Shown one piece after another: positions 49,915-59,937 of a DNA stretch of 64,000 bases. Location of the stretch: assembly GCF_003228315.1 (NCBI RefSeq), contig NZ_CP029693.1, forward strand, positions 3,356,001 through 3,420,000, in the 5' to 3' direction. This stretch comes from Pseudomonas putida (lineage in GTDB: Bacteria > Pseudomonadota > Gammaproteobacteria > Pseudomonadales > Pseudomonadaceae). The notes beneath the pieces were generated by a model that did no database searches, was not told the DNA's origin, and saw only the letters and a list, made by a program, of their open reading frames with translations. Made by a program: the position numbers and the translations under genes. How positions within the stretch are numbered: position 1 is the stretch's first letter; each line of letters starts with the position of its first letter.

Positions 49915-52353
49915 TCAAGCCGGCTTGGCCTCCGCCAACGCCTCGACCGCCATTTCCTTCTCCGCCTCCTTCAGATCATCCTCGCTGATCATTTCGGCGA
50001 TGACCCGCAAACGCTCCACAACCCGCGCATTGACGCTGCCTTCCGGGAACTCGCCGTTCTCGTCCGGCTCACCCGCCGGCTCGCCGACCAGCAGGCTCAG
50101 CGCCTCATCGGCCTGGCGTACCGCGTAGACGTGGAACTGCCCCGCGCGCACCGCGGCCAGCACTTTCTCGTCGAGCATCAGCGTGGCCACGTTGGCGTGG
50201 GGAATGATCGCGCCCTGCTCGCCCGTCAAGCCACGGGCTTCACAGAGACGGAAGAAGCCTTCGATCTTCTCGTTGACCCCACCCACTGCCTGCACTTCAC
50301 CGAACTGGTTGATAGAACCGGTGATGGCAAAGCACTGCTTGAGCGGTGTTTTCGACAGGGCCGAAATCAAGGTGCACGCCTCGCCCAGGGACGCACTGTC
50401 GCCGTCCACGTAACCGTAGGACTGCTCCAGGGCGATGCTCGCCGAAATCGCCAGCGGGAATTCCTGGGCGTAACGGCTGCCCAGATACCCGGTGAGAATC
50501 ATCACCCCCTTGGAGTGGATCGGTTGCCCGAGGTTGACCTCACGCTCGATGTCGACGATGCCGCTGCCGCCCGGGTACACCGTGGCGGAAATCCGCGCCG
50601 GCACGCCGAAGGCCGAATCGCCGACCTCCAGCACCGTCAGCCCGTTGCATTTGCCGACCGCCGCGCCAGCGGTATCGATCAGGATGATCCCTGCCAGCAT
50701 GTCGTCGAGAATCCGTGCCGAGACGCGCCCGGTGCGGGTCGCTTTGGCCTTTAGCGCGCGTTCGATGTGACCGGCGTCGGTCATCTCGTCCGACGCCAGA
50801 TGGCGAATGAAGTCCGCTTCGCTGACCAGTTGGAACAGATCACCGATGCGCGCCGACAACCGCCCCTGATGCTCGGCCAGCCGCGCGCTGTAGGTCGCCA
50901 GACGCGCCACCGCATCGGCGGTCAACGGTGCCATGCCTTCTTCAGAGGTACGGGTTTTCAGCAACTGGGCAAACTGCTCCAGGCTTTCATCGACCATCGG
51001 GATGTCTTCATCGAAATCCACCAGGACGCGGAACATCTCCTGGAAGTCCGGATCAAGGTCCTGCAGCGTGTAGTAGAGCGAACGGGCACCGATGATGATC
51101 ACTTTGACCTGCAACGGAATGTGCTGCGGAGTCAGGGTGACAGTGGCGAAACGACCCATTTCGCTTAGAGGCGATTCCATCTTCAGCTTGCGCGATTGCA
51201 GGGCGCGTTTCAGCGCGTCCCACACGAATGGCTCGCCAAGCATTTTTTCCGCTTCAAGGATCAGGAAACCGCCGTTGGCGCGGTGCAGGGCACCCGGTCG
51301 CAACTGGCGATAAGTCGTGTACAGCGCGCCCTGGTCGGTGCTGTATTCGATGCGGCCGAACAGGTTTTCATAGGTCGGGTGCGGCTCGAACACCACTGGA
51401 GCGCCGCCGCTGACGGAGTGGCCGACCACCAGGCTCGGGGCGTATTGCTCTTCCAACAGTTTGCGGGCGACGGCGTCTGTCTTGCTGTCGTCCACCAGTT
51501 GCTCGACCACGGTTTTGAGCAGGTATACCTGCATGGCTTGCAGATAACCGCAGACAGCCGCGTTCTCGGCATACTTCTCCGACAGCGGCGACAACAGCGG
51601 CTGCAAGGCCAGGGTGATGGTTTCTTCGTTGAGGTGGCGCAGTTGATTGCTCGACTCGCGCTTCCATTGCGGCAGGCTGGCGAGCTCTTCGTTCAAGCGC
51701 TCTTCAAGGGCCGAGATGTCCTCGTGGAAACGCTCGCGTTCGGCTTCCGGCAACTGGGCAAATTCCGCCTCGTCCAGCGCCTTGCCTTCGAGCATCGGGG
51801 TAAACGCGATGTTGCTGCTGTCACGGTAGAGCGCGACGTCTTTTTCCAGCGCCAGACGCTCGATCACGTCCAGTGCCTTGTCGTAACGCTGGTTGAAAGC
51901 ACGGTCGATGGCGCTTTTCTTCTGCTGGTAGGACGGGTGTTCGAACACTGCCGGGAAGGTAGCCAGCAGGTTGTCGATCAAACCGTTGATGTCACCGATG
52001 AAGGCACCGGCGGTGCCTGATGGCAACTCCAGTGCACGGGGTTCGCGCGGCTCATCGAAGTTATTGACGTAGACCCAGTCCGCCGGGGTCTGCAGGCGCT
52101 TGCCTTCGGCCTTCAGGTAGCGTTTGACGAACGAGAACCGGCCGGTGCCGGGTTCACCCATGACGAATACGTTGTAACCGGGGCGTGGCATGGCCACACC
52201 GAACTGCAAGGCTTCGACCGCGCGTTCCTGGCCGAGCACACCGCGAAAGGGCTCCAGATCGTTGGTGGTAGAGAAGCTGAACTGTTCAGCGGAAAACGGA
52301 CGGGTCAGCGCTTCGGGCGCAAGACGCAAGCTGGCAGCAACAGGATCAGGCAT
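49915..52353 (-). CDS. Lon-like ATP-dependent protease (AAA + Lon S16 domain)
   Basis: An 812-residue protein of the YcbZ/LonB-type group. The N-terminal AAA part has a Walker A-like GEPGTGRFS near residue 67 in which the usual K-T/S is replaced by R-F-S. An alpha-helical insert follows, then a second ATPase portion (GALHRANGGFLILEAEKML), then the Lon S16 protease domain with the catalytic serine in VDGDSASLGEAC and the lysine in GGVNEKIEGFF. The Ser-Lys dyad is intact. Targets are unknown. It is monocistronic, with a REPIN after it. Confidence 0.9.
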   Translation of the reverse strand: MPDPVAASLRLAPEALTRPFSAEQFSFSTTNDLEPFRGVLGQERAVEALQFGVAMPRPGYNVFVMGEPGTGRFSFVKRYLKAEGKRLQTPADWVYVNNFDEPREPRALELPSGTAGAFIGDINGLIDNLLATFPAVFEHPSYQQKKSAIDRAFNQRYDKALDVIERLALEKDVALYRDSSNIAFTPMLEGKALDEAEFAQLPEAERERFHEDISALEERLNEELASLPQWKRESSNQLRHLNEETITLALQPLLSPLSEKYAENAAVCGYLQAMQVYLLKTVVEQLVDDSKTDAVARKLLEEQYAPSLVVGHSVSGGAPVVFEPHPTYENLFGRIEYSTDQGALYTTYRQLRPGALHRANGGFLILEAEKMLGEPFVWDALKRALQSRKLKMESPLSEMGRFATVTLTPQHIPLQVKVIIIGARSLYYTLQDLDPDFQEMFRVLVDFDEDIPMVDESLEQFAQLLKTRTSEEGMAPLTADAVARLATYSARLAEHQGRLSARIGDLFQLVSEADFIRHLASDEMTDAGHIERALKAKATRTGRVSARILDDMLAGIILIDTAGAAVGKCNGLTVLEVGDSAFGVPARISATVYPGGSGIVDIEREVNLGQPIHSKGVMILTGYLGSRYAQEFPLAISASIALEQSYGYVDGDSASLGEACTLISALSKTPLKQCFAITGSINQFGEVQAVGGVNEKIEGFFRLCEARGLTGEQGAIIPHANVATLMLDEKVLAAVRAGQFHVYAVRQADEALSLLVGEPAGEPDENGEFPEGSVNARVVERLRVIAEMISEDDLKEAEKEMAVEALAEAKPA

Positions 52354-52642
52354 CGGGCTTCCTTACATCAGGCGGGGCAGATAGCGGCATTCTGGCGCTG
52401 CCTGTGCCTGACTGGCAAGGAGCGCCTCAGACCAAAGCATAGACAAGTCGAAACCCCGGCACAGAGCAGCGCCAAATCACTGTTTTCAACGAATCTTTGG
52501 CAAAAAATCACGGAACCCCGTGATCGTGCCTAAACTCCAAACTGCGCGGCTGGACTAATAACCGGCCCAACTGGCGGCCGTCGGGTATTGAGCCGGGCCA
52601 GACCCCCTTGTCCATTGGTATGCACACAAAGAGAACAAAGCT

Positions 52643-53131
52643 ATGAAACGGATTCTTCTCGGTACTCTCTTCACCGCTGTATCCATCAACGCCATGGCAC
52701 AGGCGCCAGGCGGTCCGGATTGCGGTTGGGGCAACATGCTGTTCGAAGGTCAGCGTGGCACTCCGGCTCACTTCCTGGCATCCACCACCAACGGCACTTC
52801 CGGTAACGCAACCTTCGGCATGACTTCGGGCACCAACGGTTGCTCCACCAACGCCTCGCTGACCTATGGCGGCAAATCCTGGTTTGCCATGAATGGGATG
52901 ATGAACGAGCTGTCCGAAGACATGGCCAAGGGTCAGGGCGAAGCACTGACGACCTATGCCGTGGTACTGGGCGTGGCACCGGAAGACCGCGCGCACTTCG
53001 CCGCCGTCACTCACGAGCACTTCCAGCAGATCTTCAGCAAGGCCGATGTGACCGCCGAAGATGTGCACACCAACACCATGGCCGTTCTGAAGAACGACCC
53101 TCGTCTGGCCAAGTACGCCACGCAGGCTTAA
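52643..53131 (+). CDS. Secreted DUF3015 family protein
   Basis: A 162-residue protein with a signal peptide (MKRILLGTLFTAVSINAMA) and mature start QAPGGPDCGWGNMLFEGQRG, followed by an Ala/Gly/Thr/Ser-rich stretch and an all-helical end (EELSEDMAKGQGEAL). This is the DUF3015 pattern; function unknown, periplasmic or outer-membrane associated. A hairpin (52508-52525) and CTAAACT (52530-52536, sigma-38-like -10) lie in the 289-base upstream gap. A terminator follows. Confidence 0.88.
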   Translation: MKRILLGTLFTAVSINAMAQAPGGPDCGWGNMLFEGQRGTPAHFLASTTNGTSGNATFGMTSGTNGCSTNASLTYGGKSWFAMNGMMNELSEDMAKGQGEALTTYAVVLGVAPEDRAHFAAVTHEHFQQIFSKADVTAEDVHTNTMAVLKNDPRLAKYATQA

Positions 53132-53143
53132 GCTCGGCCCTGC

Positions 53144-53175
53144 CCCGCTTCTTCCGGGAAGCGGGTTTTATTTTT
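53144..53175 (+). terminator. Terminator of the DUF3015 gene
   Basis: The stem cccgcttc/gaagcggg is followed by ttttattttt, 12 bases after the stop. The next gene starts 51 bases later. Confidence 0.88.
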
Positions 53176-53226
53176 CGACCCCGCCCCTCTTCGGGTCTTT
53201 ATTTTTTCCTGTTCAAGTTGCCACTT

Positions 53227-55080
53227 ATGCTCAAACGCCTCGCCTGGCTGGCGCTCTGTGCCTGCGCCCCGCTGTCCGCCGCGCCGCTCATCGACAATCA
53301 ACGTTTGCAGCAATTGGCCAACGACCCTTTCTGGATTTCCCTGGGCCATTACGAAACCGCCAAGCTCGGCGGCTGGCGCAGCTATGTCAGCGACAAGAAA
53401 TTCTTCCTCGCCGCCGATGGCAATGAACATCCGGACCATGAACTGGCGGCCACCGTACAAGCGCTGTACGCCCCGGCCAGTGCCGGTGAGCAGCATGCCC
53501 AATGCGTTTACCCGGCGCGTACCCGCTGGTTGAAAGCCCAGCTCAATCTCTCTGATCTGCCTGAACTCGATTGCGCTGAATTCAAGCAGTGGTTCAAGGA
53601 CGTCTCGCCCCACAGCGCCGTGATGATTTTCCCGGCGGCCTACCTCAACAGCCCGTCCTCGATGTTCGGCCACACCCTGCTGCGCATCGACCAGGCGGAT
53701 GTCCAGAGCGACAAGACTTCGCTGCTCAGTTACGCGATCAATTTCGGCGCCTACATCGAAGGTTCGGACAACAGCATCCTCTACGCCTGGAAAGGCTTGA
53801 TGGGCGGATATCCGGGCCTGTTCGCGCTGGTGCCGTACCAGGAAAAACTCTCGGAATACCGCAGTCTGGAAAACCGGGACCTGTGGGAGTACCGCCTGAA
53901 CCTGACCCAGGCCGAGACGGCGCGCATGGTCGAGCACGTCTGGGAGCTGAAGCAGATTCAGTTCGACTACTTCTTCTTCGACGAAAACTGCTCCTATCGC
54001 TTGTTGGAACTGCTGCAGGTCGCCCGTCCAAGCCTGCGCCTGACCGAACAATTCCCGCTCACGGCCATCCCGACCGACACCGTCAAGGCCGTGAAGGAAG
54101 CCGGGCTGGTGGAGTCGATTCAGTACCGCCCCTCCCGCGAAAGGGAATTGCTCAGCCGCGCCGAGCCACTGTCCGATGAAGAACAGCAGTGGGTGTTGAA
54201 AGTCAGTGCCGATCAGAAACAGCTGCAAACTCCGGCATTCAAGGCGCAACCCCGGGACCGCCAGGCGCTGATCATCGATGCCGCCTATCGCCTGGAGCGC
54301 TACCGCGCCAACGGCCAGGAGCGTGATCCCGAACGCGCGCAGCGCAGTTTCGAACTGCTGCGGGCGATCAATCAGAACCCGGCACCAGAGCTGGACATCC
54401 CGCAACCGGGCCTGCCAGAGGATGGTCATGAATCCCGCACCTGGCAGGCCGGCATCGGCACCCGGGGCGATCGGGCCTTTGGCGAATATGGCCTGCGCAT
54501 GGCCTATCACGACCTCAACGACAATTCCGAGAGTTTTCCCCTCGGCGCGCAGATCGAAATCCTGCAACTGAAACTGCGCCAATACGAAGGCAATGACTGG
54601 CAAGTGCAGCAACTGGACCTGGCGACCATTCGCTCCCTGACGCCGAGAAACGAGCTGCTGCAGCCGCTGTCGTGGCAAGTCACCGGTGGCCTGGAGCGGG
54701 TACCGGGCAAGCATGACGACGAGAACCTGGTCAGCCACGTCAATGGCGGTGGTGGCGGGACCTGGCAACTGGCCGACGACATGCTGGGTTTCGCCCTCGG
54801 CACCGTGCGTGTAGAGCACAACAACGATTTCGCCGGCTTCATCGCGCCAGCGGCGGGCTTCAACACGGGCGTGCTGTGGAAAAACCCGCTGGGCAACTTC
54901 AGCCTGGAAGCCAAAGGTGATTTTTTCACCAATGGCGAAGTGCGTCGCAGCCTGAGCCTGAATCAGCAGTGGGAGTTGTCACGCAACCTGGGTTTGCGCC
55001 TGAGCGCCCAGCGAGAATTCAGCCACCTGGCCACGCCGGAGAATGAGGTGATGCTTGAGGTGAAGTGGTATCACTATTGA
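53227..55080 (+). CDS. DUF4105 (Lnb N-terminal-like) protein with probable outer-membrane beta-barrel end
   Basis: A 617-residue exported protein. The signal peptide is MLKRLAWLALCACAPLSAA. Residues of about 110-290 form the DUF4105/Lnb N-terminal periplasmic domain with AYLNSPSSMFGHTLLRID and YFFFDENCSYRLLELLQ; the conserved H, E, N and C residues suggest a papain-like/NlpC-type site, an inference. From about residue 390 alternating strands (WQAGIGTRGDRAFGEYGLRMAYHDL) lead to a final strand ending VMLEVKWYHY, with terminal tyrosine as in outer-membrane barrels. I start at ATG 53227, where the signal peptide begins. Confidence 0.85.
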   Translation: MLKRLAWLALCACAPLSAAPLIDNQRLQQLANDPFWISLGHYETAKLGGWRSYVSDKKFFLAADGNEHPDHELAATVQALYAPASAGEQHAQCVYPARTRWLKAQLNLSDLPELDCAEFKQWFKDVSPHSAVMIFPAAYLNSPSSMFGHTLLRIDQADVQSDKTSLLSYAINFGAYIEGSDNSILYAWKGLMGGYPGLFALVPYQEKLSEYRSLENRDLWEYRLNLTQAETARMVEHVWELKQIQFDYFFFDENCSYRLLELLQVARPSLRLTEQFPLTAIPTDTVKAVKEAGLVESIQYRPSRERELLSRAEPLSDEEQQWVLKVSADQKQLQTPAFKAQPRDRQALIIDAAYRLERYRANGQERDPERAQRSFELLRAINQNPAPELDIPQPGLPEDGHESRTWQAGIGTRGDRAFGEYGLRMAYHDLNDNSESFPLGAQIEILQLKLRQYEGNDWQVQQLDLATIRSLTPRNELLQPLSWQVTGGLERVPGKHDDENLVSHVNGGGGGTWQLADDMLGFALGTVRVEHNNDFAGFIAPAAGFNTGVLWKNPLGNFSLEAKGDFFTNGEVRRSLSLNQQWELSRNLGLRLSAQREFSHLATPENEVMLEVKWYHY

Positions 55081-55103
55081 TCAATAACCCTGCTATTTCC
55101 CCC

Positions 55104-55193
55104 TGTAGGAGCGAGCCTGCTCGCGATTGCGGTGTGTCAGCCGACATCAATGTTCACTGGCCTACCGCTATCGCGAGCAGGCTCGTTCCTACA
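55104..55193. repeat. REPIN (common arm class)
   Basis: A 90-base palindrome with one base change in the right arm (gctcgttcc). The spacer carries gtgtcagccgacatcaatgt, of the same type as at 39398-39487. Confidence 0.92.
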
Positions 55194-55299
55194 GGGGGTT
55201 GGTGGTGTTGAATGGATTTTTCACAGCCCCTGTACAAACACCTGACGAACCCACACCTAGACTTCTCATATTGGCCGTAGAAAGACCCGGGAGTCGAAG

Positions 55300-55656
55300 A
55301 TGTGGCGTTGTGCTGGAGTTGTAGCTTTATTGCTGTTGATCGAAGGTTGCCAGACGACCCACGAGGATCTGATCGCCAAGGGTTATCCGCCAGCGTTCGC
55401 CGATGGTTTCGATGACGGCTGCAGCAGCGGCCGGCAAGCCGCAGGCGCCATCACCGGCGAGTTTCGCAAAAACGTGCCGCGCTATCTGAAGGACAACAAT
55501 TACGCCGAAGGCTGGAGTGATGGCTTTCGCCAGTGTCAGGCCATGCGTGAGAGCCAGGAGCGCGAGGACTACCACAACAGCCATTGGGACGAGCGCGAAA
55601 AGGCCTGGCAACAGCAAAAAGACCAGGACACCGCCCGGGCCTATCACTCGCCATAG
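55300..55656 (+). CDS. Small lipoprotein of unknown function
   Basis: A 118-residue protein with a lipoprotein signal (lipobox LIEGC, Cys at residue 17), then a duplicated pattern: PPAFADGFDDGCSSGRQAAG and NYAEGWSDGFRQCQAM, that is, A-x-G-x-x-D-G-x-x-x-x-C twice. The tail is charged and Gln/Glu-rich. Two paired cysteines may form a disulfide. No named family is certain. It is flanked on both sides by REPINs. Confidence 0.8.
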   Translation: MWRCAGVVALLLLIEGCQTTHEDLIAKGYPPAFADGFDDGCSSGRQAAGAITGEFRKNVPRYLKDNNYAEGWSDGFRQCQAMRESQEREDYHNSHWDEREKAWQQQKDQDTARAYHSP

Positions 55657-55679
55657 GTCGCTGTCAGACATTCCTCCCC

Positions 55680-55768
55680 TGTAGGAGCAAAGCTTGCTCG
55701 CGATAGGACCAATGCGATACATCTTGATGACCGCGTCGATGCCATCGCGAGCAAGCTTTGCTCCCACA
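55680..55768. repeat. REPIN, variant arm class (gagcaaagcttgctcg)
   Basis: An 89-base palindrome with the same arm class as 49805-49896 and a different spacer; the right arm ends ctcccaca. It lies 41 bases before the Gre-like gene. Confidence 0.92.
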
Positions 55769-55809
55769 AGGCTGCAACCATGGCCTAAACCCTATAACGG
55801 GAGCCAACC

Positions 55810-57656
<1,847 letters not shown>

Positions 57657-57837
57657 TTATTGTCATTGGAAGAAATTGAGCCGGACTGTAACAAAGGATT
57701 CACGCACTGGAACAGCGCAAAATGTCGCCTTTATGAAATTAAATGGTGCACAGGATATAAATTAACTTCGTTTTCTGGGCCGATTTGCACCTTAAAAGGG
57801 ATTAGCAAGTCGAGTGATGCACCATTAGTTACACCGC

Positions 57838-57906
57838 CATCGCGAGCAGGTTCGCTCCTACAATTTGAAATGCATTCACCCTGTAGGAGCGAGCCTGCTC
57901 GCGATG
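57838..57906. repeat. Pair of REP arms, outward layout
   Basis: Arms in the order catcgcgagcaggttcgctc...gagcgagcctgctcgcgatg with the taca/tgta ends facing inward across a 20-base spacer, the same layout as 23637-23702. The left arm has one change (ggttcg). Confidence 0.9.
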
Positions 57907-57935
57907 AATTCACCAGGGTGTCACTGAAAAGAAGC

Positions 57936-57968
57936 AAAAAAAAACGGAGCCCGAAGGCTCCGTTTTTT
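57936..57968 (-). terminator. Terminator of ettA
   Basis: On the minus strand acggagcc, loop ttcg, ggctccgt and a run of T residues, about 20 bases after the ettA stop. Confidence 0.92.
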
Positions 57969-57986
57969 CATGCAACCAGCCCCAGA

Positions 57987-59651
57987 TCAGGCCAGTTTCT
58001 TGTGCCGTACACGGTGCGGCTGGGCAGCCGCTTCGCCGAGACGCTTTTTGCGATCGGCTTCGTATTCGGTGTAGTTGCCTTCGAAGAACACCGCTTGCGA
58101 GTCGTCTTCGTACGCCAGGATGTGTGTCGCCACGCGGTCAAGGAACCACCGATCGTGGGAGATCACAATGGCGGCGCCCGGGAAGTCCAGCAGGGCTTCT
58201 TCCAGGGAACGCAGGGTTTCGACGTCGAGGTCGTTGGACGGTTCGTCGAGCAGCAGGACGTTGCCGCCCTCTTTCAGCGTCAGCGCCAGGTGCAGACGAC
58301 CGCGCTCACCACCGGACAGGTCCTTGACGAACTTCTGCTGGTCGCCGCCCTTGAAGTTGAAGCGACCGACATAGGTACGCGACGGAATCTCGTAGTTGCC
58401 GATGCGGATCTGGTCGGAACCGTCGGAGATTTGCTGGAACACGGTCTTGCTGCCGTCCAGGTCTTCGCGGCTCTGGTCCACGCAGGCCAGTTGTACGGTT
58501 TCGCCGATTTCGATGGAGCCCGAATCCGGGGTCTCCTTGCCCATCAGCATGCGGAACAGGGTCGACTTACCGGCACCGTTACCACCGATAACGCCGACGA
58601 TGGCGCCTTTAGGCATGGAGAACGACAGGTTGTCGATCAACACGCGATCGCCGTAGCCCTTGGTGACGTTCTTGAACTCGATGACCTTGTCGCCCAGGCG
58701 CGGACCGGCCGGGATGTAGATCTCGTTGGTTTCGCTGCGCTTCTGGAATTCCTGCGATTGCATTTCTTCGAAACGCTGCAGACGAGCCTTGGATTTCGAC
58801 TGGCGGGCCTTGGCGCCTTTGCGCACCCACTCCAGTTCTTCCTTCATGGCTTTTTCATGAGCCGATTGCTGCTTGGATTCCTGGGCCAGACGATCGGACT
58901 TGGCCTCCAGCCAACCCGAATAGTTGCCCTCGTAAGGAATGCCCGCGCCGCGGTCGAGTTCCAGGATCCAGCCCGCTACGTTGTCCAGGAAGTAACGGTC
59001 GTGCGTGATCGCAACCACGGTGCCCGGGAAATCGTGCAGGAAGTGCTCCAGCCAGGCGACGGAATCGGCGTCCAGGTGGTTGGTCGGTTCGTCGAGCAGC
59101 AGCATGTCAGGGGCCGACAGCAGCAGGCGGCACAGGGCCACACGACGCTTCTCACCACCGGACAGATGCTCAACCTTGGCATCCCAGGCCGGCAGACGCA
59201 GCGCATCGGCGGCGACTTCCAGCTGACGCTCCAGGTTGTGGCCATCGCTGGCCTGCAGGATTGCTTCGAGCTTGGCCTGTTCGGCAGCCAGCTTGTCGAA
59301 GTCGGCATCCGGGTCGGCGTAGGCCGCATAGACCTCGTCCAGACGCGCCTGGGCATCCTTGATCACGCTGACCGCTTCCTCGACCACTTCACGTACGGTC
59401 TTGGTTGGATCAAGTTGTGGCTCTTGCGGCAGATAACCGATGTTCAGCTCCGGCATCGGACGGGCTTCACCTTCGAACTCGGTGTCGACGCCAGCCATGA
59501 TTTTCAGCAGCGTGGACTTACCCGAGCCGTTGAGGCCGAGCACGCCGATCTTGGCGCCGGGGAAGAACGACAGGGAGATGTTTTTCAGGATTTCCCGCTT
59601 CGGCGGCACAACTTTGCCCAGCCGATGCATGGTGAATACGTATTGAGCCAT
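57987..59651 (-). CDS. ettA: Energy-dependent translational throttle protein EttA (ABC-F)
   Basis: A 554-residue ABC-F protein that binds the ribosomal E site and gates the first elongation steps according to ATP/ADP level. It has two ABC domains: Walker A GLNGSGKST near residue 40 with signature LSGGEKRR and GGNGAGKST near residue 350 with LSGGERGR. Between them are the EttA arm (YADPDADFDKLAAEQAKLEAILQAS is in the first domain) and the linker ALARQSKSKARLQRFEEM-type region. There are no membrane helices. I start at ATG 59651 (MAQYVFTMHRL), the family start. Confidence 0.95.
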   Translation of the reverse strand: MAQYVFTMHRLGKVVPPKREILKNISLSFFPGAKIGVLGLNGSGKSTLLKIMAGVDTEFEGEARPMPELNIGYLPQEPQLDPTKTVREVVEEAVSVIKDAQARLDEVYAAYADPDADFDKLAAEQAKLEAILQASDGHNLERQLEVAADALRLPAWDAKVEHLSGGEKRRVALCRLLLSAPDMLLLDEPTNHLDADSVAWLEHFLHDFPGTVVAITHDRYFLDNVAGWILELDRGAGIPYEGNYSGWLEAKSDRLAQESKQQSAHEKAMKEELEWVRKGAKARQSKSKARLQRFEEMQSQEFQKRSETNEIYIPAGPRLGDKVIEFKNVTKGYGDRVLIDNLSFSMPKGAIVGVIGGNGAGKSTLFRMLMGKETPDSGSIEIGETVQLACVDQSREDLDGSKTVFQQISDGSDQIRIGNYEIPSRTYVGRFNFKGGDQQKFVKDLSGGERGRLHLALTLKEGGNVLLLDEPSNDLDVETLRSLEEALLDFPGAAIVISHDRWFLDRVATHILAYEDDSQAVFFEGNYTEYEADRKKRLGEAAAQPHRVRHKKLA

Positions 59652-59937
59652 GGAGAACCTAGGGTCAGTGACTGATGAATGATTGGAGCGCAGGCGATGC
59701 CCGGGCCAGACCGTGCGCGTGGACGCTTGATGGAGACCCGAGCGTGCACGCTGAAAAAAGTCTGATTGTAGGAGCTGGAACGCTCCCGCGTAACCGGCAA
59801 AGCTACCTGAATGACAGGTGGCCGTCCAGCCGAGCGGGGCTGGCACTTTGCCACAACTCAAGGCATGCTAGCCGCCCTTCGGGCGTCCGGCTTATAGTGC
59901 ACGTCGCGCCAGTCCAGCCAAACCGCAGGATTACAGT

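Noticed and set aside
59652..59937. A gene or small RNA between ettA and morA
   Set aside because: No supported frame, hairpin or promoter pattern; it appears to be just the divergent upstream region.
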